A stretch of 64,000 nt of DNA, taken from positions 1 to 64,000 of the forward strand of contig NZ_AUHB01000006.1 in the NCBI RefSeq assembly GCF_000422965.1, written 5' to 3'. Each line of letters begins with the position of its first letter. The stretch's first letter is position 1. Below the pieces are notes generated by a model. That model was not told the origin of the DNA. It saw only the letters and a program-made list of their open reading frames with translations, and searched no databases. The stretch comes from Pleomorphomonas oryzae DSM 16300. Its GTDB lineage: Bacteria; Pseudomonadota; Alphaproteobacteria; Rhizobiales; Pleomorphomonadaceae. Shown here one piece after another: positions 55,021 through 62,324 of this stretch. Position numbers and translations under genes: made by a program.

Positions 55021-55683
55021 CTACCCGATTACCCGCCCGATCGCCTCCCACAACGCCGGCGCCCGATAGTCCGGGACCGCGATGTCGGCGCCATTGGCCT
55101 TCGCGCTCGCCTCGCCGAGTGTCGTCGTCAGGCCCACCGTGAAGATCTTCGCCGCGTGTGCCGCCCGTATTCCCGGCGGCGCATCTTCGAAAGCGATCGC
55201 CCGGTCGGCCGAGACGCCGAGGCGTTCCAGACCCGTGAGGTAAGGCAGCGGATCCGGCTTGCCACGCTCAAGCTCGGTGCCGATGACGATGGTATGGAAA
55301 TACTCGGCGACACCAAGCTGGGCCAGCATGTCGCTGACGTTGGGGCGCGGCGCATTGGAGACCACAGCCAGCCCCACCTTGTGCTCTACCGCCCAGTTGA
55401 GCACGTCGATCAGTCCCTCGATCGGCTTCAGCCGGCCGACGATCAGCCGCCGGAACAGCGCTTCCTTCTCGTCGGCGAGGCGCGGATGCTCCTCGACAGC
55501 GACATGCGAGAAAAGATTCTTGAAAATCAGCGAATTGGCTTGGCCGGACACGTATTTCAGAAAGGTCGGCTCGTCGATATCAACCCCATAGGCCTTGCCG
55601 AACTCCACGAAGGCCTCGTGATGGAAGGGATCGCTGTCGGTCAACGTTCCATCCATGTCGAACAGCAGGGCACGTGAAAACAT
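55021..55683 (-). CDS. HAD-superfamily sugar-phosphate phosphatase/phosphoglucomutase-like
   Basis: 220 residues from ATG 55683. The nucleophile motif LLFDMDGTLTDSDP, motif II AVVSNAPRPN, the Lys of ELERGKPDPLPYL and motif IV AIAFEDAPPGIRAA are all intact, with a helical cap of the beta-phosphoglucomutase type. Likely a phosphatase for a small sugar phosphate; the exact substrate is unknown. It converges with the ABC operon and is divergent from the LysR gene. Confidence 0.88.
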   Translation of the reverse strand: MFSRALLFDMDGTLTDSDPFHHEAFVEFGKAYGVDIDEPTFLKYVSGQANSLIFKNLFSHVAVEEHPRLADEKEALFRRLIVGRLKPIEGLIDVLNWAVEHKVGLAVVSNAPRPNVSDMLAQLGVAEYFHTIVIGTELERGKPDPLPYLTGLERLGVSADRAIAFEDAPPGIRAAHAAKIFTVGLTTTLGEASAKANGADIAVPDYRAPALWEAIGRVIG

Positions 55684-55858
55684 CGACGAAAGACTCCGGG
55701 CGCATCGCTTTTTGAAGCGGTTTTGCATACACCGCACACCCCGACGGGTCCAGCCGCGCAGCGCGCTTTTGGCGGGCCGGATTGCCTGACTTTTAATCTT
55801 CCTCTACGAATGGGTGGGCTGTATTGATCTCGCCAAAAGCACAATAAAGCGGATCTCA

Positions 55859-56779
55859 ATGGAACTTCGCCAACTTCAGCATTTCGTGGCCGTCGCCGAG
55901 GAAATGCACTTCACCCGCGCCGCCCGTCGCGTCAACATCGTGCAGTCGGCCCTCTCCACATCGATCCGGGCGCTTGAGGAAGAACTGGCCACCAAGCTGT
56001 TCATGCGCAACACCCGCCAGGTGCAGCTCACCACGGCCGGGCGCGTCTTTCTCGATAAGGCGCGTCTCGCCCTTGAAGCAGTGCGCGAGGCACGCGACGC
56101 CGTCGCCGCCGTGCAGGGCCTGACGCGGGGGCGCCTCGCCATCGGCACGGTGCAGAGCCTGCCGGCCTTCGTCGACCTGCCGGCCCTGCTCGCCTCGTTT
56201 CACGAACTCTATCCCGGCATCGAGGTTCGCCTCTGCCAGGGCAACGCCGACCACCTTGTGGACAAGATCCGTTCCGGCAAGATCGACCTTGCCATCGTGC
56301 CGCTGATCGAAGCGCCGCGCGGTATCGCCACCAAGATGATAGCCTGTGAATATCTTGTGGCTATCTCTGCGAAGAACCACCCGCTGGCCGGTCGCACCGA
56401 CGTCCCGCTATCGGCCTTCCGCGACGAACCCTTTGTCGACTTCGAGCAGGCTTGGGGCACGCGTCAGCTCGTCGACACCGGGTTCCGCCACGCCGGTATC
56501 GAGCGCCGCGTCGCCTTCGAGGTCAACGACCTCGGCACGTTGATCGAGCTGGTATCGCGCGGCCTGGGCGTGGCGCTGGTACCTGAAGCAATCGCCGAGG
56601 CGGAAGCGGAAACGCTCGGCGTCGTCCGCCTCGCCGAGCCGCAGATGTGCTGGGAACTCGCCGTGGCCACGCTGTCCGGCAGTGGCGACGAGATCATTCT
56701 CGACGGCGCACCAAAGGCCTTCATGGACCTGTTGATCGCCGCCCGCAGCGTCGAGACGGAGGAAGAGAAAGCCGCCTGA
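55859..56779 (+). CDS. LysR-family transcription regulator
   Basis: 306 residues from ATG 55859 (MELRQLQHFVAVAEEMHFTR). The N-terminal winged helix includes AARRVNIVQSALSTSIRALE and LFMRNTRQVQLTTAG. The effector domain follows from RGRLAIGTVQSLPAFVDLPA to LVSRGLGVALVPEAIAEAE. LysR proteins often control the neighbouring divergent or convergent genes; here the candidates are the oxidoreductase genes at 56804-59609, which face it, or the HAD gene. The ligand is unknown. Confidence 0.92.
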   Translation: MELRQLQHFVAVAEEMHFTRAARRVNIVQSALSTSIRALEEELATKLFMRNTRQVQLTTAGRVFLDKARLALEAVREARDAVAAVQGLTRGRLAIGTVQSLPAFVDLPALLASFHELYPGIEVRLCQGNADHLVDKIRSGKIDLAIVPLIEAPRGIATKMIACEYLVAISAKNHPLAGRTDVPLSAFRDEPFVDFEQAWGTRQLVDTGFRHAGIERRVAFEVNDLGTLIELVSRGLGVALVPEAIAEAEAETLGVVRLAEPQMCWELAVATLSGSGDEIILDGAPKAFMDLLIAARSVETEEEKAA

Positions 56780-56803
56780 GGCTATCTCTTCCAACGCCGC
56801 CCC

Positions 56804-57694
56804 TTAGCTCACGTATTTCCGCCAGTCGTGCTGCTCCTTGAAACCCAGCACGCTTCGAATCTTTTCGTTGGAGATCGGCGCCTCGAAGCCGATCAGTGGG
56901 CGGCTGTGCGGAGTGTTCGGACACACCTTTTTCAGGAAAGTCTCGGTCGGCTCGCGCGCGGTGATGGTGTCATTGACGGCGTTGAACACCTGGAAGCCGA
57001 GCCCGTCCTTGCCAACGGCGAGGTGGACGATCTCGCCGAGATCCCTGGCGTCGATATAGCTCCAGGCGTTGCGCTTGCGCGTCAGCGGATCTTGCATGAA
57101 ACCGGGGAAATTGGCGTATTCGTGGGGTTCGATGACGTTGCCGATCCGGAGCGCGTAGATGTCGGCACCATAGCGCATGGCAAAGGCACGAGCCGTCTTC
57201 TCGTTCACCACCTTGGACAGGCCATAGCTGTCCATCGGATCGGTGTCATAATCCTCGGTCAGCGGGAACTGGTGAAAGTCCTTGTCGCCTTCCGCAAAAC
57301 AGACGCCATAGGTGGTTTCGCTCGATGCGACGATCACCTTGCGGATACCCAGCTTCATCGCCGCTTCAATGACGTTGTAGGTCGACATCACATTGGTTTG
57401 GAAAGTGTGGTTGTCGGGCGTCAGCAAAATGCGCGGGATGGCCGCAAAATGCACTACGGCATCCGGCAGCACCGGCCGCGAGCCGCTTGCCAGGCTGTCG
57501 AAATCGAAATGCATGGAAAGCGCGCTGTAGACCTGCCCGCTATTTGTGAGGTCACAGGCCAGTGTCGTCACGCCGGGACAATCGAGCGGCTTGAGATCGA
57601 GGTTGAAAACGTCATGTCCCTTGCCCTTGAGATAAGGAACAACATGACGGCCGGCCTTGCCCGAGCCGCCGGTGAAGACGATCTTGCTACCCAT
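56804..57694 (-). CDS. NAD-dependent epimerase/dehydratase-family oxidoreductase
   Basis: 296 residues from ATG 57694 (GGAGAG upstream). Extended SDR with the NAD site IVFTGGSGKAGRHVVPYLKG, VVHFAAIPRI, IVASSETTYGVCF (Ser) and catalytic DSYGLSKVVNEKTA (Tyr-x3-Lys). Nucleotide-sugar 4-epimerases and uronate dehydrogenases share this pattern, and no residue here settles which. It follows the SDR gene by 45 bp on the same strand, suggesting a sugar-oxidation operon of three genes with 57740-58516 and 58635-59609. Confidence 0.87.
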   Translation of the reverse strand: MGSKIVFTGGSGKAGRHVVPYLKGKGHDVFNLDLKPLDCPGVTTLACDLTNSGQVYSALSMHFDFDSLASGSRPVLPDAVVHFAAIPRILLTPDNHTFQTNVMSTYNVIEAAMKLGIRKVIVASSETTYGVCFAEGDKDFHQFPLTEDYDTDPMDSYGLSKVVNEKTARAFAMRYGADIYALRIGNVIEPHEYANFPGFMQDPLTRKRNAWSYIDARDLGEIVHLAVGKDGLGFQVFNAVNDTITAREPTETFLKKVCPNTPHSRPLIGFEAPISNEKIRSVLGFKEQHDWRKYVS

Positions 57695-57739
57695 TTTTCT
57701 CTCCGCAAACTGTCCGCCGCCGACCGATGCCACGGCGCG

Positions 57740-58516
57740 TCAGGTCATCAATTGTCCGCCGTTCGCCTCGAGTACCTGGCCGATCATGTAGCCCGACAGG
57801 GCCGCCGAGGCGAGGAACAGGTAGGGACCGACCATGTCCTCGGGCTTGGCGAGGCGTTGCAGTGGAATGGTGGCGCGCATGGCGTCGAGATAGGCCTGGT
57901 CGGAATAGCGCTCGTGGAACGGCGTCTCGACGATGCCCGGCGCCACCGCGTTGACGCGGACGCCGAAGGGCGCGAACTCCTTGGCCATGCCGCGCGTGGC
58001 ATTTTCGATGAAGGCTTTCGCCGAACCATAGGGACCGGCCCCCAGGCTGGCGCCGGTACGGGCGGCGATGGACGTGGTGTTGATGACGAAACCCTGCTGT
58101 GCCTTGAGGAAGGGCAACGCGGCGTGCGAGGCCACCAATACAGAGCGAACGTTGAGACCGACAATTTCCTCGAACACCGCCTCGTCGAACGCGGCGTAGG
58201 GCATACGCGCCACCATGCCCCCGGCGTTGTTGATGAGACCGTCGAGCCGGCCGAAGGCCATGGCCGTCTCCTCGACGACCCGAGTGATCTCGGCCGATTT
58301 GGTGACGTTGCCGTGTACCGCCGTTGCCTTGCCGCCAGCGGCGCGGATGTCGGCGCAGAGCGCTTCGGCCGCGGCGGCGGAAGAGTTGTAGTGAACGCCC
58401 ACCGACGCCCCCTGCTCGGCAAAGGCGCGCGCCAAGGCCGCACCGATGCCGGAAGAAGCCCCGGTGATGAGCACGGCCTTACCGGTGAGATCGGGAATGC
58501 AGAGCGGCTTCGTCAT
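57740..58516 (-). CDS. Short-chain dehydrogenase/reductase
   Basis: 258 residues from ATG 58516, which follows AAGGAGG. Classical SDR: GKAVLITGASSGIGAALARA, LINNAGGM, catalytic Ser in NTTSIAARTGA and PYGSAKAF for Tyr-x3-Lys, and a C-terminal LSGYMIGQVLEANGGQLMT. The family includes many sugar and polyol dehydrogenases; the substrate is unknown. Middle gene of a co-directional oxidoreductase set. Confidence 0.9.
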   Translation of the reverse strand: MTKPLCIPDLTGKAVLITGASSGIGAALARAFAEQGASVGVHYNSSAAAAEALCADIRAAGGKATAVHGNVTKSAEITRVVEETAMAFGRLDGLINNAGGMVARMPYAAFDEAVFEEIVGLNVRSVLVASHAALPFLKAQQGFVINTTSIAARTGASLGAGPYGSAKAFIENATRGMAKEFAPFGVRVNAVAPGIVETPFHERYSDQAYLDAMRATIPLQRLAKPEDMVGPYLFLASAALSGYMIGQVLEANGGQLMT

Positions 58517-58634
58517 CAGAGCCTCCTTGATCGAGAGAGTGCCGAATGGATCGCGTCGGCGGAGCCGGACAAGCAAAGCCCGTCCAGTCGCCGCTGTCCA
58601 TGAGCAAGCCGGCTATGCCCGCCCGACCTAACCC

Positions 58635-59609
58635 TCAGAGCGCCTTGACCATGAAGGTCTGATAAGGGGCTTCGAGCGCGGCGATCTCGTCTGCGGTGAG
58701 TTCCAGATCGACGGCGGCAATGGCGTCGTCGAGATGGCCCATCTTGCTGACGCCAACGATCGGCGACGTCACGCCGTTGATCTGCAACACCCAGGCGAGC
58801 GCCACTTCGGCCATAGGCACGCCACGCGCCTTCGCGATCTTCTCAACGGCAGCGACCACTTCAGGCGCGTTGCCCTCGGTACGCTCATACATGCCCTTGT
58901 TATGGCGATCGGTGGTGTTGCGCTTGGTTTCGGTGCCCCAGGGGCGAGTGAGCTTGCCACCACCAAGCGGGCTCCACGGAATGACGGCAACGCCCTGATC
59001 GCGGCAGAGCGGCAGCATCTCCCGCTCTTCCTCGCGATAGACCAGACTTACCTGGTTCTGCATCGACGAGAACTTCGTCCAGCCGTTGAGTTCGGCGGCA
59101 TGCTGCATCTTGGCGAACTGCCAAGCGAACATCGAGGACGCGCCGATGTAGAGCGCCTTGCCGGCCTTCACCACGTCGTGCAGCGCTTCCATCGTTTCTT
59201 CAACGGGCGTGAACGGGTCGAAGCGGTGGATCTGGTACAGATCAACGTAATCGGTACCAAGGCGTTTCAGGCTGTTATCGATCTCGCCGAGGATAGCCTT
59301 GCGTGACAGGCCTCGTCCATTTGGCCCCTGCCGCATCGGGAAGAATACCTTGGTGGCCAGCACATACTCCTCGCGCGGCGCCAGTTCTTTGAGCGCCACG
59401 CCGGTGATCTCCTCGCTGGAGCCGGCCGCGTAGACATTAGCGGTATCGTAGAAATTGATGCCCGCTTCCCAGGCCTTGCGGAACAGCGGCCGTGCGTCCT
59501 CAAGACCAAGCACCCAGGGGCGCTCTTCCATAACCCTGCCGAAGGACATGCAGCCGAAACAGATGCGGCTGACTTCAAGTCCGGACTTCCCGAATCGGGC
59601 GTATTGCAT
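58635..59609 (-). CDS. Aldo/keto reductase
   Basis: 324 residues. Catalytic tetrad: Asp and Tyr in NFYDTANVYAAGSSEE, Lys in VLATKVFF and His in DLYQIHRFD. The NADP-binding end GVSKMGHLDDAIAAVDLEL is typical of the YajO/Tas-like branch. GGGAGG precedes the ATG. It is the first of three co-directional oxidoreductase genes, followed 118 bp later by the SDR. Confidence 0.9.
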   Translation of the reverse strand: MQYARFGKSGLEVSRICFGCMSFGRVMEERPWVLGLEDARPLFRKAWEAGINFYDTANVYAAGSSEEITGVALKELAPREEYVLATKVFFPMRQGPNGRGLSRKAILGEIDNSLKRLGTDYVDLYQIHRFDPFTPVEETMEALHDVVKAGKALYIGASSMFAWQFAKMQHAAELNGWTKFSSMQNQVSLVYREEEREMLPLCRDQGVAVIPWSPLGGGKLTRPWGTETKRNTTDRHNKGMYERTEGNAPEVVAAVEKIAKARGVPMAEVALAWVLQINGVTSPIVGVSKMGHLDDAIAAVDLELTADEIAALEAPYQTFMVKAL

Positions 59610-59895
59610 GGCGAGTTCCTCCCTTGCGAAGGCCGGCGACCTGATCGGCGACTTTCGGTGTGTCTCTTCTCGAACCGGCAGTCAATCGCCGCCACTTTGA
59701 TCCGTCAAATGGATTGTCGAGATAAGATTGATCTGACTCATGGAAACAAAGTGCCTTCCAATGCGCTTTGGATGTCACGTTCTCGGCTTTTCGTTCCCGG
59801 GCCGAGCTGGGCGACTCCAATTCGCCTCGTGACGATGAATCGTTTTTGTTAGGTTTTGTTCCACGCGCACGAAGAGGCATTCAAGGGAGAAAGTC

Positions 59896-61575
59896 ATGCC
59901 GCAAAAAGAAGAGACTGTTCGCCGCCGCTGGTGGAAGGAGGCCGTCGTCTACCAGATCTATCCGCGCTCCTTCCAGGACTCCAATGGTGACGGCATCGGC
60001 GACCTACCCGGCATCATCTCGCGCCTCGACTATCTCAAGGGGCTTGGCGTCGACGTCGTCTGGCTGAGCCCGCATTACGATTCGCCCAACGCCGACAACG
60101 GTTACGATATCCGCGACTATCGAAAGGTGATGGCCGAGTTCGGCACCATGGCCGATTTTGACGCCTTACTCGCCGGCCTCAAGGCGCGCGGCATGCGCCT
60201 GATCGTCGACCTCGTCGTCAACCATTCGTCGGACGAACACGTTTGGTTCGTCGAGAGCCGCAAGTCGAAGGACAATCCCTACCGCGACTACTACATCTGG
60301 CGTCCCGGTCGCGGCGATGGCCCACCCAACGACTGGCGGTCCTATTTCTCAGGCTCGGCTTGGACGCTCGATCCGACAACCGACGAATATTACTTGCATC
60401 TCTTTGCCGACAAGCAGCCCGACCTCAACTGGGAGAACGACAAGGTACGCGCCGAGGTCTACGACCTCATGCGCTTCTGGCTCGACAAGGGCGTCGATGG
60501 ATTCCGCATGGATGTCATCCCGATGATCTCCAAGGAACAGACCTTCCCCGACTACCCGCCGGAGCATCGAGAGCGCACTGAATATTACCACGCCGTCGGC
60601 CCGCGCCTGCACGAGTTCCTACAGGAGATGAACCGCGAGGTTCTCTCGAAATACGACGTGATGACCGTGGGCGAGGCCTTTGGCGTCACGCCCGAGCAGA
60701 CGCCCGATCTCGTCGACGAACGGCGCGGCGAACTGAACATGATCTTCAACTTCGATGCTGTCCGCCTTTGCCACGAGGGGCATCGCTACAGGCCCTGGAC
60801 ACTCCCGGAACTGAAGGCTGTCTACAATCGTCTTGAGGAAAGCACCGGTTCCCATTGCTGGAACACCGTTTTCCTCTCCAACCACGACAACGCCCGCCTC
60901 GTCAGCAGCTTCGGCGACGACGCCGAACCTTGGCGCGTCCCCTCAGCCAAGCTTCTGGCCACCATGCTGATGACGCTGCACGGCACGCCCTTCATCTACC
61001 AGGGCGATGAGCTCGCCATGACCAACTACCCCTTCACCTCCGTCGAGCAGTATGACGACATCGCCGTCCGCAACGCTTGGAAGGCCGAGGTGCTGAGCGG
61101 GAAGGTGACGGCCGCCGATTTCCTTGAGGGTATGGCGCGCACCAGCCGCGATCATGCTCGCACGCCGATGCAGTGGAGTTCAGCGTCGAACGGCGGCTTC
61201 ACAAGCGCCGCCAAAGCCTGGCTCGCCGTCAACCCCAACTATCCCCAGATCAATGCCGAGGCGGCGCTCGCCGATCCCGGTTCGGTCTACCATCACTATG
61301 CGAGGCTGGCCGACCTGCGCCGGGCGCACCCTGCCCTCGTCTATGGCGACTTCGTCGATCTCGCTCCGGCTCACCCACGGCTCTTCGCCTACACGCGCAG
61401 GCTCGGCGACGAGACCTTGCTTATCCTGCTCAACTTCTCGCGCGAAACGATCGAGGTCGAACTGCCACCCAACCTCAGGGTTGGCGAGCTGCTGCTTGGC
61501 AACCTGTCCACACCATCGGAAACCTCACGTCTTGCCGGTTGGGAGGCGCGCGTCCATCGCTGCCACCGAGACTGA
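59896..61575 (+). CDS. Alpha-glucosidase (GH13), oligo-1,6-glucosidase-like
   Basis: 559 residues. Alpha-amylase barrel with WWKEAVVYQIYPRSFQDSNG, DLVVNHSSDEHVWF, nucleophile Asp in GVDGFRMDVIP, acid/base Glu in MTVGEAFGVTP and transition-state Asp in FLSNHDNARLV. The QDSNGDGIGDL calcium-like loop and HGTPFIYQGDELAM are family-typical. It would release glucose from alpha-1,6- or alpha-1,4-linked oligosaccharides in the cytoplasm; no signal peptide is present. A terminator hairpin follows at once. Confidence 0.93.
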   Translation: MPQKEETVRRRWWKEAVVYQIYPRSFQDSNGDGIGDLPGIISRLDYLKGLGVDVVWLSPHYDSPNADNGYDIRDYRKVMAEFGTMADFDALLAGLKARGMRLIVDLVVNHSSDEHVWFVESRKSKDNPYRDYYIWRPGRGDGPPNDWRSYFSGSAWTLDPTTDEYYLHLFADKQPDLNWENDKVRAEVYDLMRFWLDKGVDGFRMDVIPMISKEQTFPDYPPEHRERTEYYHAVGPRLHEFLQEMNREVLSKYDVMTVGEAFGVTPEQTPDLVDERRGELNMIFNFDAVRLCHEGHRYRPWTLPELKAVYNRLEESTGSHCWNTVFLSNHDNARLVSSFGDDAEPWRVPSAKLLATMLMTLHGTPFIYQGDELAMTNYPFTSVEQYDDIAVRNAWKAEVLSGKVTAADFLEGMARTSRDHARTPMQWSSASNGGFTSAAKAWLAVNPNYPQINAEAALADPGSVYHHYARLADLRRAHPALVYGDFVDLAPAHPRLFAYTRRLGDETLLILLNFSRETIEVELPPNLRVGELLLGNLSTPSETSRLAGWEARVHRCHRD

Positions 61576-61587
61576 GTCGACGACTGT

Positions 61588-61968
61588 TTACGGCCCGGTG
61601 ACGACCGGGCCGTTCTTCTCCGTCCATTCGGTCATGCTGCCGGGGTAGATGCCGACATCGGCGCGGCCGGCCGCTTCAGCGATCGCCAGCGCTTCGCCAG
61701 CCCGGCGGCCGGACCGACACATCAGCACCACCGGGATTTCCGAGGGCGGCGGCAGCTGTTCGGCTTTGAATGCGGAAAGCGGCAGGTTGGTGGCGCCCGG
61801 CACATGGCCAGCCGCGTATTCATCGGCCTCGCGAACATCGACGAGATGGATGCGGTTGGAATTCAGCCCTGCCCGCACCTGATCGAAGCTGAAGGCGTCG
61901 CCCGCCAGAGCAGGTCCGACAAGGGCCGTTGCGAGACTGCCGAGAAACGCCAGAGCCGCAAACCGCAT
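61588..61968 (-). CDS. Exported rhodanese-domain protein
   Basis: 126 residues. A signal peptide (MRFAALAFLGSLATALVGPALA) precedes a single rhodanese domain: RIHLVDVREADEYAAGHVPG, the active-site Cys loop VLMCRSGRRAGEAL, and YPGSMTEW. The Cys and the surrounding Arg are kept, so sulfur transfer in the periplasm is possible. The last codons lie inside the terminator hairpin of the convergent glucosidase gene. Confidence 0.9.
   Translation of the reverse strand: MRFAALAFLGSLATALVGPALAGDAFSFDQVRAGLNSNRIHLVDVREADEYAAGHVPGATNLPLSAFKAEQLPPPSEIPVVLMCRSGRRAGEALAIAEAAGRADVGIYPGSMTEWTEKNGPVVTGP
61590..61620 (+). terminator. Terminator of the GH13 gene, overlapping the rhodanese 3' end
   Basis: ACGGCCCGGT and ACCGGGCCGT form a perfect 10-bp stem with a GACG loop and then TTCTTCTCC on the plus strand. 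The minus-strand rhodanese stop codon (61588-61590) touches the stem. Confidence 0.75.
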
Positions 61969-62093
61969 CTTTCACCCCACTATCCTGCCCTTCGCAAACT
62001 TGGGCGTAGGAATCGTCGCAAAACTAGTCGGCGAAATAACGGCACCGGCCCCTCCGTGAAGAAGAAGCCGGCGCTGTCTGGGTAGATCGTCAT

Positions 62094-62324
62094 TTAGCAG
62101 CAGCGGAACACGCCGCCGTTGGAACCACCGCCGTAGCGGCGCTCCTGGCTGTTGCGGAAGAACTCTTCCTTGGTCATCACCGGCTGGTCCGGATGGTTGG
62201 TGGTCCGATGAGCGACGTAGGTGTCGTAATCGGGAACGCCCACCATCAGGCGTGCCGTCTGGACGAACTTCTGACCCAGCTCACGCGGATCAGGTAGCCT
62301 GAGGCCGCACACCTGACATGTCAT
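62094..62324 (-). CDS. ybdD: YbdD/DUF466 small protein
   Basis: 76 residues from ATG 62324, which has GAGGTGG upstream inside cstA. LGQKFVQTARLMVGVPDYDT, NHPDQPVMTKEEFFRN and the Arg/Gly-rich end match the YbdD/YjiX family, always found beside CstA/BtsT carbon-starvation transporters. It overlaps the end of cstA by 35 bp in another frame. Two N-terminal and two C-terminal Cys are present (CQVC, CC). Its role is unknown, perhaps as a regulator or accessory of the transporter. Confidence 0.9.
   Translation of the reverse strand: MTCQVCGLRLPDPRELGQKFVQTARLMVGVPDYDTYVAHRTTNHPDQPVMTKEEFFRNSQERRYGGGSNGGVFRCC

Noticed and set aside
56828-58603. 591-codon open frame on the plus strand
   Set aside because: It is antisense to two well-supported oxidoreductase genes, has no ribosome site or domain, and reflects the high third-position GC of the genes beneath.
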